Shown piece after piece: positions 8,082 to 17,739 of a stretch of 64,000 bases of DNA. Every line of letters begins with the position of its first letter. The stretch's first letter is position 1. Source of the DNA: an uncultured Eubacteriales bacterium (GTDB taxonomy: Bacteria > Bacillota > Clostridia > Christensenellales > Aristaeellaceae); assembly GCA_900318145.1 (NCBI GenBank), contig ONJM01000004.1:82294-146293 (forward strand), written 5' to 3'. The notes below the pieces were generated by a model. That model searched no databases, was not told the DNA's origin, and saw only the letters and a list, made by a program, of their open reading frames with translations. The position numbers and the translations under genes are program-made.

Positions 8082-10199
8082 ATGGAACAATCAAATAGAA
8101 AAAGCAAAGTGATCGAATTTGTAAAGAGTGATTTATGGGTTGTTCTGTTAGATATAATCTCCGTTAATGCCGCCTATTTTTTGGCGCTTCTTGTACGTTT
8201 CTTTGTAGGAGGAAAATTTTACGAATCTTTACGGAGGCTTCCGTTTTTTTACAGTCAATTTGCTCCATATTATACTGTTTTCTGCATATTTATTTTTGCT
8301 TTGTTTAAATTATACGGAGGAATGTGGCGATATGCCGGTGTTAATGATATGAACCGGATAGTATTCGCGTCAACTATAACAGCTGTTGCACAGGTGGCGG
8401 GGACACTTCTTTTTGTTGCGCGGATGCCTTTAACTTTCTATTTTATCGGAGCAGCTCTCCAGTTTGTTTTTATTTCGGCTACTCGCTTTGGATACCGTTT
8501 TTTTGTTGTTGAACGCAATAGAATTTCACGAAAAGAAGCAGATGCTCTGGTGATAGGAGGAGGTGAGGAAGCGCATTATATCCTTCGTGTTCTGAATAAT
8601 GGTATTACTTATCGTCCGGTTTGTGTTGTGGATAAAAACAACCGGGTAAAAGTGATGGATGGCTTGCAGGTATATTCATCCCTGGAAAAGGCACTGGATC
8701 ATCATAGCAATGTAAAATGTGTTTTCATCGCAGATTCTTCATTGAGCGTAGAAGAAAAGCGGTTCATTCATGATCAATGTGAAAAAAAGAAGTTAATTAT
8801 CCGGGACTATACCAGCTTTTTTGCTTTCCCTGCAGAGAATGATAACTTTTACGGTGCACAGGAAGTTATCCAGAGTTCAAAAGGAGACAAACAGGTTATC
8901 CCATTTAGTCCTCCGGACATCAGTAATAGTGAGATTGGTGAAGTTGTGGATACTCTTCGGTCCGGCTGGATTACAACCGGACCGAGAACCAAACTCCTTG
9001 AAAGAAGACTTGCAGCATATATTGAAACCGGAGATGCATCTGTTGATACCGAACGTGATCCGGATCGCTGGAAAAACCGTGTAGTTTGCCTGAATTCAGC
9101 TACTGCGGCAGAGGAACTGAATCTCCGCATCCTGGGAATCCGGGAAGGAGACGAGGTTATTGTTCCTGCTTATACCTATACGGCCAGCGCTTCCGCGGCA
9201 ATTCATTGCGGTGCGACTGTGAAGTTTGTGGATATCCAGAAAGACGGCGATAAATCCACCCATATGCCTGAGATGGATTATGAACAGCTGGAAGCTGCAA
9301 TCACTCCAAGAACAAAAGCGGTTATTACGGTAGATCTCGGCGGCATTGTCTGCGACTATGAAAGAATCTTTGAAATCGTCAAGCGGAAAAAGGATCTGTT
9401 TACACCTCTTGAACCGGATGGCACACCGCTGGGAGACCTGTCAGCCAGAATCCAGAAAGGTATCGGAAGGGTCGCTGTTGTTGCTGATTGCGCACATAGC
9501 CTTGGAGCTTCCCGGATTATTAATTTTAAAAAGACATACTGCGGTGCGATTGCAGACTTTACGTCTTTCTCCTTCCATGCTGTAAAGAACTTTACCACTG
9601 CGGAAGGCGGCGCCAGCACGTGGAACCGAGTATTAGGCGTTACAAACAAGGAAATTTACAAGTTTTACCAGCTTCTATCCCTGCACGGTCAGAGCAAGGA
9701 CGCTCTGGCAAAAACAAAGGCAGGTGCCTGGGAATATGATATTGTCGGTCCCTGGTACAAATGCAATATGACCGATATTATGGCTGCAATCGGTCTTCGG
9801 CAACTGGACCGTTATCCAAAGCTGCTGGAGAAACGGGAACGGATCATCCGGAAATATGATGAATTGTGTGACGAACTGGGAATCAGCCATCTATGTCACC
9901 ATGTTGATGGAATGGACAGTTCTAATCATCTGTACTTGATTCGTATTCCAGAGTTTGATACAGAGAAAAGAAATCTCTTTATAGAGAAGATGGCTGAACA
10001 GGGTGTTTCAACAAATGTTCACTATAAACCTCTCCCGATGATGACAGCTTACAAAACCTACGGCTGGGATGTGAAAGATTTCCCAAATACCTTTGATTAT
10101 TATTCAAATCTGGTTTCTTTACCGTTACACACTTTGTTGACCGAAGAAGACACGGACCATATTTGTGATGTAATTAGAAAAGTTATAGCAGTCATCTGA
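8082..10199 (+). CDS. fusion: PglF-type membrane/Rossmann domain + DegT/DnrJ aminotransferase
   Basis: Two-part enzyme of 705 aa. Residues 1 to about 130 form membrane helices of the PglF/CapD type (with KLYGGMWRYAG), followed by a Rossmann domain (ALVIGGGEEAHYILRVL) to about residue 265. The short-chain dehydratase domain that normally follows is absent. From about residue 290 comes a PLP-dependent sugar aminotransferase: RSGWITTGP, LNSATAAEELNLR, VPAYTYTASA, VADCAHSLGA, and SFHAVKNFTT with Lys502 as predicted Schiff-base lysine. It probably aminates a UDP-4-keto-6-deoxy sugar made by the dehydratase at 28.1 kb, here tethered to the membrane. ATG 8082 has GGAGG 11 bases upstream; the in-frame ATG 8043 has no ribosome site. 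It opens the AT-rich core. Confidence 0.85.
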   Translation: MEQSNRKSKVIEFVKSDLWVVLLDIISVNAAYFLALLVRFFVGGKFYESLRRLPFFYSQFAPYYTVFCIFIFALFKLYGGMWRYAGVNDMNRIVFASTITAVAQVAGTLLFVARMPLTFYFIGAALQFVFISATRFGYRFFVVERNRISRKEADALVIGGGEEAHYILRVLNNGITYRPVCVVDKNNRVKVMDGLQVYSSLEKALDHHSNVKCVFIADSSLSVEEKRFIHDQCEKKKLIIRDYTSFFAFPAENDNFYGAQEVIQSSKGDKQVIPFSPPDISNSEIGEVVDTLRSGWITTGPRTKLLERRLAAYIETGDASVDTERDPDRWKNRVVCLNSATAAEELNLRILGIREGDEVIVPAYTYTASASAAIHCGATVKFVDIQKDGDKSTHMPEMDYEQLEAAITPRTKAVITVDLGGIVCDYERIFEIVKRKKDLFTPLEPDGTPLGDLSARIQKGIGRVAVVADCAHSLGASRIINFKKTYCGAIADFTSFSFHAVKNFTTAEGGASTWNRVLGVTNKEIYKFYQLLSLHGQSKDALAKTKAGAWEYDIVGPWYKCNMTDIMAAIGLRQLDRYPKLLEKRERIIRKYDELCDELGISHLCHHVDGMDSSNHLYLIRIPEFDTEKRNLFIEKMAEQGVSTNVHYKPLPMMTAYKTYGWDVKDFPNTFDYYSNLVSLPLHTLLTEEDTDHICDVIRKVIAVI

Positions 10200-10212
10200 A
10201 ACAGAGGTTTAT

Positions 10213-11403
10213 ATGAAAACGATTCTTATAATTGGAGCTGGCTTTCTGCAGGATTTTGTCATTCAGAAGGCAGTCTTAATGGGGTACAGGACATTAACTG
10301 TTGATGCCGATCCGAAAGCCGTAGGCTTTTCGCACGCCCATAAGCATGCCGTCGTGAATATTATTGATGAAGAAGCATGTTTGCAATATGCGAAAAAAGA
10401 ACAGATTGATGGGGTAATTACTGCAGCGACTGACTTTGGGGTTTTGACAGCTTCGTATATTGCTCAGGAGATGGGTCTGCCGGGACTGAAATATGAAGTG
10501 GCAAAACTTATAAAAAATAAGTATCGTGTACGTAAACGTTTGTATGAGCAGCATGTGGATGATACAGAGCAAGCATATGCAGTTGATAAAGATACTGATA
10601 TTGAAATGCTGGCGAGACTGCTTAATTATCCTGTAATCGTAAAACCATGTGATGGATCAGGCAGTCGCGGAACAAGCAGAGTGGATTATCCGGAACAATT
10701 GGCGGAAGCGTGTATGTATGCAATGTCCGGGTCAATTACACACCAGGCAGAAATAGAGACTTTTATTACCGGACAGGAATATGGAGCAGAAAGCATTGTT
10801 GTTGATGGTCAGATACATGTATTAGGGATCATGAAAAAATGGATGACAAGACCACCGTATTATGCGGAACTTGGACATGCAATTCCTTCGGGATTATCAT
10901 GTGAAATCGAGAAAAAAGCAAAAGAGTGCGTGGAAAAGGCTATTACTGCTTTGGGAATCAACTTTGGTTCTGTCAATATGGATATGCTTATTACGGATGA
11001 AGGGAAGGTATACATCGTTGACATTGGTGCACGCATGGGAGGAAATATGATTGGTCCATGCGTTATTCCCTATGGAACAGGTGTTGATTACGTTGGTGCT
11101 ATGATCCAGAATGCGGTTGGAGACTCAGTAAATTTAAGTGTAAATCCTCATAAAACTGTTGCCACACGTTTGCTGGCATTTCATGAAGGAATTGTACATA
11201 GTATTCCGGATATGCGGGAAATTGAAAATAAATATAATGTTGAAGTGTTCCATCATTTGTCAAAGGGTATGCATGTGAACGAATATCACACAAACCTTGA
11301 TGGCTGTGGATATGTAGTGGCGAAAGCAAATGATGTTCAAGAAGCAATTCAAAAGGTACAGCAAGTTAGTGATATTATTGAAAAAAAGTGCTTGGAGATA
11401 TAA
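10213..11403 (+). CDS. ATP-grasp ligase (first of tandem pair)
   Basis: ATP-grasp carboxylate ligase of 396 aa. Such enzymes activate a carboxylate as acyl-phosphate and join it to an amine or thiol. An N-terminal pre-ATP-grasp Rossmann part (ILIIGAGFLQDFVIQ) is followed by the nucleotide-binding YPVIVKPCDGSGSRG loop and the metal-binding SVNMDMLITDEGKVYIVDIG stretch. The substrate cannot be read from sequence. Placed between a 4-amino-sugar aminotransferase and a phosphoglycosyl transferase, it may acylate or aminoacylate the new amino group, a job done by an acetyltransferase in the Pgl pathway; that is inference. AGAGG lies 6 bases before ATG. The next gene follows at once. Confidence 0.8.
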   Translation: MKTILIIGAGFLQDFVIQKAVLMGYRTLTVDADPKAVGFSHAHKHAVVNIIDEEACLQYAKKEQIDGVITAATDFGVLTASYIAQEMGLPGLKYEVAKLIKNKYRVRKRLYEQHVDDTEQAYAVDKDTDIEMLARLLNYPVIVKPCDGSGSRGTSRVDYPEQLAEACMYAMSGSITHQAEIETFITGQEYGAESIVVDGQIHVLGIMKKWMTRPPYYAELGHAIPSGLSCEIEKKAKECVEKAITALGINFGSVNMDMLITDEGKVYIVDIGARMGGNMIGPCVIPYGTGVDYVGAMIQNAVGDSVNLSVNPHKTVATRLLAFHEGIVHSIPDMREIENKYNVEVFHHLSKGMHVNEYHTNLDGCGYVVAKANDVQEAIQKVQQVSDIIEKKCLEI

Positions 11404-12606
11404 ATGAAAAAGATTTTAGTCGTAGGCGGTGGGAATTATCAGGTTCCACTGATAAAAAGAATCCGAGAATTAGGGCTGGAAGCTTATTGTGCAGATAAAA
11501 ACAGAACAGCTCCGGGTTTTAGAGAAGCAAATGGGTATAGAATCATCGATATTCTGAATCAAAAGGAATGCCTGGATTATGCGAAAGAGTTAAAGATCGA
11601 TGGTGTTGCAACATATGGAGCAACAATTACCCTTCCGACAGTATCATTTATTGGGGAATGCCTGAACCTTCCTGCACTATCCCGCGAAACGGCTGAAATA
11701 GCAAGCAATAAGTATCAGATCAAAAAAAAGCTTATTGAATTTGGCTGTAATACAAAAGGTAAATTTGCTGTATTCCATAGCATCGATGAAATGCTTCGTT
11801 TTGTACCGGATGAATATCCATGTGTGGTTAAACCGAGCGATGGTTCCGGAAGCAAAGGTGTTGTGATTGTTCAGGAGAGTAGTCAATATGAAGCAGCCGT
11901 AAATAGTGCCTTTGAAGCGGCTCGTTTTGGCGAAGTATATGTGGAAAATTTTTTCAGAGGTGAGGAGTATAGTGCAGAAGCATTTATTCATAATAATGCG
12001 ATTTACATATATTCAATCGTAAAGACTAATTTTGTGAGATATACCAGTGGAAATACCGGAATATCATATGGGCATACTACTCCACCAGGCATTGATACAG
12101 ACAAAGAGAATGCAATTTGTGAGGAAATAAAAAAGGCAATCAGGATTTTAGACATTAATATGGGGAGCGTCAATTTCGATGTTATTTTATCAGAAAATGG
12201 CAGAGCCTATATTATAGATTGCGGAATCAGGGTAGGGCAAAATCTTATTGCTTCACATATCATACCTCTTGCCAGAGGTGTGAATGAAATGGATATGTAT
12301 ATTTCTCAGGTTTTGGGGGAAGCGGTGGATCCTGAACCAAAGAAGAATAAATGTATTGCCACGAAGCTACTGATTACTGAACCAGGAATAATTGAAGCAA
12401 TAGAACCAATGGAACAATATATCGGAACGAATGGGATTCTGGCTGTTGTAATGAGAAAAAAACCAGGTGACATACAAAGGATATTTACGGACAAATCAGA
12501 CAACTGTGGGTGGGTCATCTGCGGAGGAAATACTGTGGAGGAAGCTGAAAGAAATGCTGAAAATGCACGGATTCAACTTTTGAAGAACATATATATAAAG
12601 AGGTAA
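11404..12606 (+). CDS. ATP-grasp ligase (second of tandem pair)
   Basis: Diverged paralogue of the preceding gene, 400 aa, with the same order: a Rossmann start (ILVVGGGNYQVPLIKRIREL), EYPCVVKPSDGSGSKG as the ATP-binding loop, and SVNFDVILSENGRAYIIDCG as the metal site. Both catalytic parts look intact, so the pair probably makes two different or successive amide bonds, or a heteromer; neither can be decided here. GGAG sits 7 bases before ATG, and the start follows the previous stop by one base, so translation is coupled. AT-rich like its neighbours. Confidence 0.78.
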   Translation: MKKILVVGGGNYQVPLIKRIRELGLEAYCADKNRTAPGFREANGYRIIDILNQKECLDYAKELKIDGVATYGATITLPTVSFIGECLNLPALSRETAEIASNKYQIKKKLIEFGCNTKGKFAVFHSIDEMLRFVPDEYPCVVKPSDGSGSKGVVIVQESSQYEAAVNSAFEAARFGEVYVENFFRGEEYSAEAFIHNNAIYIYSIVKTNFVRYTSGNTGISYGHTTPPGIDTDKENAICEEIKKAIRILDINMGSVNFDVILSENGRAYIIDCGIRVGQNLIASHIIPLARGVNEMDMYISQVLGEAVDPEPKKNKCIATKLLITEPGIIEAIEPMEQYIGTNGILAVVMRKKPGDIQRIFTDKSDNCGWVICGGNTVEEAERNAENARIQLLKNIYIKR

Positions 12607-12608
12607 AT

Positions 12609-13274
12609 ATGTATAAATACATAAAACGTGGTATAGATATTCTGATTGGGATAGCTGCAATGCCATTTTTAGGGATTGTAATTATATTTGTTGGATTAGC
12701 AATAAAGATGGATGACGGCGGGCCGGTTTTTTACAGATCAAAGAGAATTGGCTTAAGAAGCAAGATATTTGACATGCTAAAGTTTAGGTCGATGATTGTG
12801 AATGCTCCGAACTGGACCAACAAAGATGGCAGTACTTATAATGCGGTGGATGATGATCGTGTCACAAAAGTTGGACGATTTATTCGAAAAACGAGTATTG
12901 ATGAATTACCGCAATTTTGGAATATTCTTAAGGGAGATATGAGTTTTATTGGGCCAAGAGCAAGCGGTGCTTTGGCGTTGAGTAATTATCAACCGGACGA
13001 AATGGCTAAAATGAATGTCAGACCAGGGCTGACAGGTTATACACAAGCATATTTCAGGAATGATTTGTCAGTCAGGGAAAAAAGATTAAAAGATGCCTGG
13101 TATGCGGAGCATATGACGTTTGCCTTGGATGTTAAGATTTTTTTCAGGTCTTTTCTGACTGTTTTTAGAAGAGACAACCTTTACACAAACAAATCCAATA
13201 CATCTAAAGACGATCTATGGATTGATAACGGCAACGGAAAGCCTGAAGACGATAATAAAGTTGGTAAGGAGTAA
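12609..13274 (+). CDS. monotopic phosphoglycosyl transferase (sugar transferase, PglC/WcaJ-like)
   Basis: Short form (221 aa) of the bacterial sugar transferase family, which moves a phospho-sugar from UDP-sugar to undecaprenyl phosphate and so starts the lipid-linked repeat unit. One N-terminal reentrant helix (DILIGIAAMPFLGIVIIFVG) is followed by FYRSKRIGLRSKIFDMLKF, the DELPQFWNILKGDMSFIGP block with the catalytic acidic pair, and VRPGLTGYTQ. Its size matches PglC-type enzymes rather than long WbaP types. The amino-sugar genes before it suggest the priming sugar is a 4-amino-6-deoxyhexose derivative. AAGAGG precedes the ATG. Confidence 0.9.
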   Translation: MYKYIKRGIDILIGIAAMPFLGIVIIFVGLAIKMDDGGPVFYRSKRIGLRSKIFDMLKFRSMIVNAPNWTNKDGSTYNAVDDDRVTKVGRFIRKTSIDELPQFWNILKGDMSFIGPRASGALALSNYQPDEMAKMNVRPGLTGYTQAYFRNDLSVREKRLKDAWYAEHMTFALDVKIFFRSFLTVFRRDNLYTNKSNTSKDDLWIDNGNGKPEDDNKVGKE

Positions 13275-13279
13275 ATAAC

Positions 13280-14545
13280 TTGCATATTCTGAAATTGTCT
13301 GCATACTGCTATCCAGAACAGGAATCCAGTTCCCATCTGACGGATGACCTGTATGAAGCCTTTGCAGAAGCAGATTTTTATATTGAAAACTATGTCCCTA
13401 TGCCGACAAGAGGCGTATCTGACGAAGTCCGGAAAATATATAAAAAGAAGAAAGATGAGATATTATATAACGGCCATGTGATAATTCATCGTTTTTCTAT
13501 GTTTCGGGAAGGCCGGAATCCTGTAGGACGCGCGATCAGATATGTACTGGTGAATACAATTCAGTACTGGAAGGGAACTCACGCCAAAGGTGTTGACGTT
13601 GTGCTGAGCGGAAGCACGCCGCCAACACAGGGAATGCTCTGTGCCCTTGTTAAAAAGAAACTCATGAAGAAGTACAAACGCTCAGTACGAATGGTATTTG
13701 CAATCCAGGACATCTTTCCGGATTCTATGGTTACCACTGGGATCACGCATAACGAAAGCTTGCTTTATAAAATCGGCAGCAGGATTTCTAATTTCGCCTA
13801 CAGGTCGGCGGACCAAATTATTACAATCAGCGAATCAATGAAGCGCAATCTGGAAGAGAAAGGAGTACCGCCGGAAAAGATCATAGTGATATCCAACTGG
13901 ATTGATGCAGACAAGGTGAAGTATGTCGACAAAAGCGAAAACACTTTGTTTGAAGAATACTCTATCGACAGAAACAAGTTTATCGTAGTTTATGCCGGCA
14001 ACACCGGAGCATCACAGGGAGCCAGTGTCATTCCGTCAGCGGCTCGCTTGCTGGAAAAGGAAACGGATATCCAGTTTGAAATCTTTGGGGAAGGGACTGA
14101 ATTCAGTACTATTGTCAGAGAGTGTGAAAGCCTCAGCAATGTTTCTGTTCATGGCTTGCTTCCGATAGAAAGAGTCTCCGAGGTGTACAGCCTTGGAGAT
14201 ATTGCACTGATTACCTGCAGACGAGGCGTAGGGAAAGCAGGTTTGCCCAGTAAAACCTGGAGTATTATGGCTTGCGACACACCGATTATTGCCTCGTTTG
14301 ATACAGACAGTGATCTGGAGGAAACTCTGAGGAGTGCAAACGCTGGGGAATGTGTGGCGCCGGAGGAGCCCGAAGCACTGGCGGAAGCGATCAAAAAAGC
14401 ATATGCAAAGTGGAAAAAAGGGCAGTATATAAAGGCGGATACACGGTCTTTTGTAATGCAATTTGCAGACAAGAAATCATGTGTGTCTAAGTATGTGGAG
14501 ACTATCAATGATTTTGCAGATAATGGAAGTGATTACAGAAAATGA
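13280..14545 (+). CDS. glycosyltransferase family 4 (WcaI/WbuB-like)
   Basis: GT-B fold retaining glycosyltransferase, 421 aa, predicted to add a sugar to the lipid-linked intermediate on the cytoplasmic face. The N-terminal half includes VLSGSTPPTQGML and FAIQDIFPDSM. The C-terminal half has VISNWIDADK, FIVVYAGNTGASQGA and the nucleotide-binding end VGKAGLPSKTWSIMACDTP, where the usual E-x7-E second Glu region is reduced. The start is TTG 13280, supported by AAGGAG 8 bases upstream; no ATG fits. The start falls 5 bases after the previous stop. The next gene overlaps the end by ATGA. Confidence 0.85.
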   Translation: MHILKLSAYCYPEQESSSHLTDDLYEAFAEADFYIENYVPMPTRGVSDEVRKIYKKKKDEILYNGHVIIHRFSMFREGRNPVGRAIRYVLVNTIQYWKGTHAKGVDVVLSGSTPPTQGMLCALVKKKLMKKYKRSVRMVFAIQDIFPDSMVTTGITHNESLLYKIGSRISNFAYRSADQIITISESMKRNLEEKGVPPEKIIVISNWIDADKVKYVDKSENTLFEEYSIDRNKFIVVYAGNTGASQGASVIPSAARLLEKETDIQFEIFGEGTEFSTIVRECESLSNVSVHGLLPIERVSEVYSLGDIALITCRRGVGKAGLPSKTWSIMACDTPIIASFDTDSDLEETLRSANAGECVAPEEPEALAEAIKKAYAKWKKGQYIKADTRSFVMQFADKKSCVSKYVETINDFADNGSDYRK

Positions 14546-15627
14546 AAAAAGTCATTCTTCTCGCACCAACGCCTCCTCCTGCTGGTGGTATAGCGGGATG
14601 GACAGCAAGAATGTTGAAAGCAAAACTCAAAAACGGATGGCAAGTAGAAGTCGTTGATGAAAAAAGCATTGGAAACAGAGAAGTTTTTGGGGAAAGCGGG
14701 AAGAGACATTTTGCAGAAGAAATAAGTCGCAGTTTTCAGATATGGAAAAAGCTAAAAGAATCACTACGGGATCCTGAGGCAAAAGTAGTACAATCCTGTA
14801 TTCCTGCTTATACATTCAGCATGTTGAGGGAATACGTATGTGCATTAATAACAAAACAAAAAAAGCGGAAGTTTATTGTTCATTTCAGATGTACGGTACC
14901 GAATGCAATTGTTCATAGATATGAGAAGTTTATTCTGAAAAGATTGTGCAATATTAGCGACATGGTTTTTTCACTGAACAGACAGTCTAAAGAGATGCTG
15001 TGTGAATTAACAAAAACGCCAGTCAGAATTATTCCTAATTTTATTTCTGAAGATGAACTCGTTCTCGATAGAAATATAAATGATGAACTGAGAACAATTA
15101 TTTATGTAGGAGGCATTGTTGAAAACAAAGGGATCAGAGAAATAATCAATGTAGCAGAAAAAATACCGGATATACAATTTCTTTTAATTGGAAAAGGTGA
15201 CAGCATTTTTGAAGAAGAAGCAAAACGCAGAGAAATAGCAAATGTGGTTTTCTCCGGAGGAAAAGATCACGAAACAGTAAAAAAAGAGCTTTTGAAGGCA
15301 GATGCTTTTATTTTTCTGACGCATTTTCGCGGAGAAGGTTTTTCTAATTCTTTATGTGAAGCAATGGCAGCAGGATTGCCCTGTATTGTGACAGACTGGG
15401 CTGCAAATAGAGATATGATAGGAGAAGAAGGAGGAATAGTGATTTCTTCTATTGGTGATATTGATACAGTTGTTTCAGCAATACAATCCATTAGAAATAG
15501 AGATGTCAGAGTAAATATGTCAAAAAGAAATATTCAAAAGGTGAAAGCTGATTATATTGAGTCTGCTGTTATAAAACAATATATTGATTCATATGAAGAA
15601 TTAATAGGAAAAAACCTTATCGAATGA
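14542..15627 (+). CDS. glycosyltransferase family 4
   Basis: GT4 glycosyltransferase of 361 aa. The glycine-rich N-terminal loop APTPPPAGGIAGWT binds acceptor, IIYVGGIVENKGIREI opens the nucleotide-binding half, and FRGEGFSNSLCEAMAAGLP carries the paired glutamates of the E-x7-E motif. The start overlaps the previous stop by four bases (ATGA), which indicates tight coupling. Sugar specificity cannot be read. A 94-base AT-rich gap follows, in which I see no gene or clear signal. Confidence 0.85.
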   Translation: MKKVILLAPTPPPAGGIAGWTARMLKAKLKNGWQVEVVDEKSIGNREVFGESGKRHFAEEISRSFQIWKKLKESLRDPEAKVVQSCIPAYTFSMLREYVCALITKQKKRKFIVHFRCTVPNAIVHRYEKFILKRLCNISDMVFSLNRQSKEMLCELTKTPVRIIPNFISEDELVLDRNINDELRTIIYVGGIVENKGIREIINVAEKIPDIQFLLIGKGDSIFEEEAKRREIANVVFSGGKDHETVKKELLKADAFIFLTHFRGEGFSNSLCEAMAAGLPCIVTDWAANRDMIGEEGGIVISSIGDIDTVVSAIQSIRNRDVRVNMSKRNIQKVKADYIESAVIKQYIDSYEELIGKNLIE

Positions 15628-15721
15628 AATAATCAAAATGAAAAAAATGGAACGATAGATGAATTTGTTCAAAAATAGTTTTATTTGTTTTTGAAATAGC
15701 GAATCAAGAGGTTTTGAATAT

Positions 15722-16822
15722 ATGCGTTATTTATTTGTTGCTCAGACGCTTTCACAAGGAGGAGCAGAACGTGTAATAACTGTTCTTTCATCAGCTTTAA
15801 CGAAAGGAGGAGCAGATGTTACAGTAATAAAATATTTTAATACTGAAAATGAATATGAGATAGACGAGAAAGTAAAAGTAATAAATCTATTAAGTAGTGA
15901 TACTTCCACATATAGAAAAAAAGACAAATTGATAGTAATTAATAGATTAAGGAAAGAAATAAAAAAGATTAAGCCTGACTGTATTATTCCTTTTACATTG
16001 CCAGTTGCAGAATTGACACAGATTGCAGTTGTAGGTTTAAATGTTAATGTTTTTCAATCTATTCGTATAAATCCAAAGGTTATGCCTGCTAATCGATGGA
16101 AGAGAATAATTCGGGATTGGCTGGTATATCGATCGAAATGTACATTTGTACAGAATTCTCAACAAAAGCAGTATTTTAAAGCAAGCCATCATGATCGTAT
16201 ACATGTTTTATACAATCCTGTTTCTGAAGGCTTTTTTGAAGTCAATCCAAAGATTCATAGTGAAAAATTTACAATTTGCGCACTTGGAAGGTTGACCGAT
16301 CAAAAGAATTATCCATTGATGATCGATGCATTTGTCGAAGCATTCAAAGATGAATCATCAGTAGAATTGAGGATATTTGGGGAAGGACCTCAAAAAGAAA
16401 TACTGAAGGATTATATTGATAGATATAATATGGCAACAAGAATTAAGCTTATGGGTCGTACTAGTGATGTTATATCAGTATTTCAAGAGGCAGATCTATA
16501 TGTGTTATCTTCAGACTGGGAAGGTATGCCAAATGCATTGATTGAAGCGATGGCATGTCAAACCTTCTGTATATCTACAGATTGTCCAACAGGTCCATCA
16601 GATCTAATCCAAAATGGTATTAATGGATTATTGGTTCCTGTTGGTGATAAACAGGCTTTAAAAGAGGCATTCATATATGTTTTCAATTTACCATACAGTG
16701 AAAAAAAGATAATAAGTGAAAGAGCAAGAGAAACTATCAAGCGCCTGTGCTCTAGCCAAAGCATTGCATTCAAAATGAATATGATTTGTGAATCTGTTGT
16801 TATGAAAAGGAAAAAGAAATGA
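15722..16822 (+). CDS. glycosyltransferase family 4
   Basis: GT4 glycosyltransferase, 366 aa, with all hallmarks: AQTLSQGGAERVITVLS at the N-terminus, ICALGRLTDQKNYPLMIDAF at the domain junction, and LSSDWEGMPNALIEAMAC with the E-x7-E pair. SQGGAERV is common in N-acetylhexosamine and galactosyl transferases, but the donor here is unknown. It is followed by a TupA-like ligase whose ATG overlaps its stop. Very AT-rich with many AAA, ATA and TTA codons, unlike the backbone genes. Confidence 0.87.
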   Translation: MRYLFVAQTLSQGGAERVITVLSSALTKGGADVTVIKYFNTENEYEIDEKVKVINLLSSDTSTYRKKDKLIVINRLRKEIKKIKPDCIIPFTLPVAELTQIAVVGLNVNVFQSIRINPKVMPANRWKRIIRDWLVYRSKCTFVQNSQQKQYFKASHHDRIHVLYNPVSEGFFEVNPKIHSEKFTICALGRLTDQKNYPLMIDAFVEAFKDESSVELRIFGEGPQKEILKDYIDRYNMATRIKLMGRTSDVISVFQEADLYVLSSDWEGMPNALIEAMACQTFCISTDCPTGPSDLIQNGINGLLVPVGDKQALKEAFIYVFNLPYSEKKIISERARETIKRLCSSQSIAFKMNMICESVVMKRKKK

Positions 16823-17715
16823 GAAGAATTACAGCATATGATCTATTTTCTTACTTTGGAGCTAGAGGATTATTAAATTGGATACCGGATAATGAATATT
16901 TAAAGATACAATACTATTTGAAGCTTCATAGAAAATTGCATTTAGATACACCAAAAACGATGAACGAAAAGCTTCAATGGCTGAAAATACATGATAGGAA
17001 TCCAGTTTATTCTGAATTAGTTGATAAGTACAAAGTACGAAGTCATATTGAAAAGATTGTTGGCAAAGAAGTATTGCTTCCATTATTAGGCGTTTGGGAT
17101 AAGCCTGAGGACATTTGTTTTAAAAAACTTCCAAATCAGTTTGTATTAAAGTCCAATCATGATAGTGGGGGCGTAGTATTGTGCAAAGATAAGACGAGTT
17201 TGGATTTTAGAGCAGTAATAAAGAAACTAAATCGAAAAATGCACCGAAACTATTACTGGGGGAATAGAGAATGGCCATACAAAAATGTTCAACGATTAGT
17301 TCTTGCTGAAGAATATATACAAGATAATTATGAAGAAAGTACATTAACTGATTACAAGTTTTACTGTTTTAATGGTAAACCTGATTTTGTATTGGCATGT
17401 GTTGATCGAAAACCTGGATATGCCAATTTCATTTTTTTTGATAGAAATTGGAATAAAATGAATTATAATTTTCAAACAGATGAAGAAGAGAAGAGGATTG
17501 TTCCTAAACCAATTAATTTAGAGATAATGTTTGAGATGGCAGAGAAGATTGCAAAATACGTGAATAGTCCATTTCTAAGAGTAGATCTATATAATTCTCA
17601 GGGGAAAGTATACTTTGGCGAAATAACTTTCTATCCGCATAGTGGTATGGATGGCACAATAAAAACAGAAATAGATAATATGCTTGGTGAAAAAATAAAG
17701 CTTCCCATTGTTTAA
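16819..17715 (+). CDS. TupA-like ATP-grasp ligase
   Basis: Member of the ATPgrasp_TupA family, 298 aa, named after a Bacillus protein needed for teichuronopeptide, a cell-wall glycan-polypeptide. These proteins are often mislabelled glycosyltransferases. Family landmarks are TMNEKLQWLKIHDRNPVYSE, DKYKVRSHI, LPLLGVWDKPEDI, FVLKSNHDSGG (the ATP-binding loop), DYKFYCFNGKP and FLRVDLYNSQGKVYFGEITF with metal-binding residues. It probably ligates an amino acid or other carboxylate to the polymer or its precursor. ATGA overlap with the preceding GT4. A close paralogue lies at 18947. Confidence 0.85.
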   Translation: MRRITAYDLFSYFGARGLLNWIPDNEYLKIQYYLKLHRKLHLDTPKTMNEKLQWLKIHDRNPVYSELVDKYKVRSHIEKIVGKEVLLPLLGVWDKPEDICFKKLPNQFVLKSNHDSGGVVLCKDKTSLDFRAVIKKLNRKMHRNYYWGNREWPYKNVQRLVLAEEYIQDNYEESTLTDYKFYCFNGKPDFVLACVDRKPGYANFIFFDRNWNKMNYNFQTDEEEKRIVPKPINLEIMFEMAEKIAKYVNSPFLRVDLYNSQGKVYFGEITFYPHSGMDGTIKTEIDNMLGEKIKLPIV

Positions 17716-17739
17716 CAGAAATGATATAAGGGAATCAGT

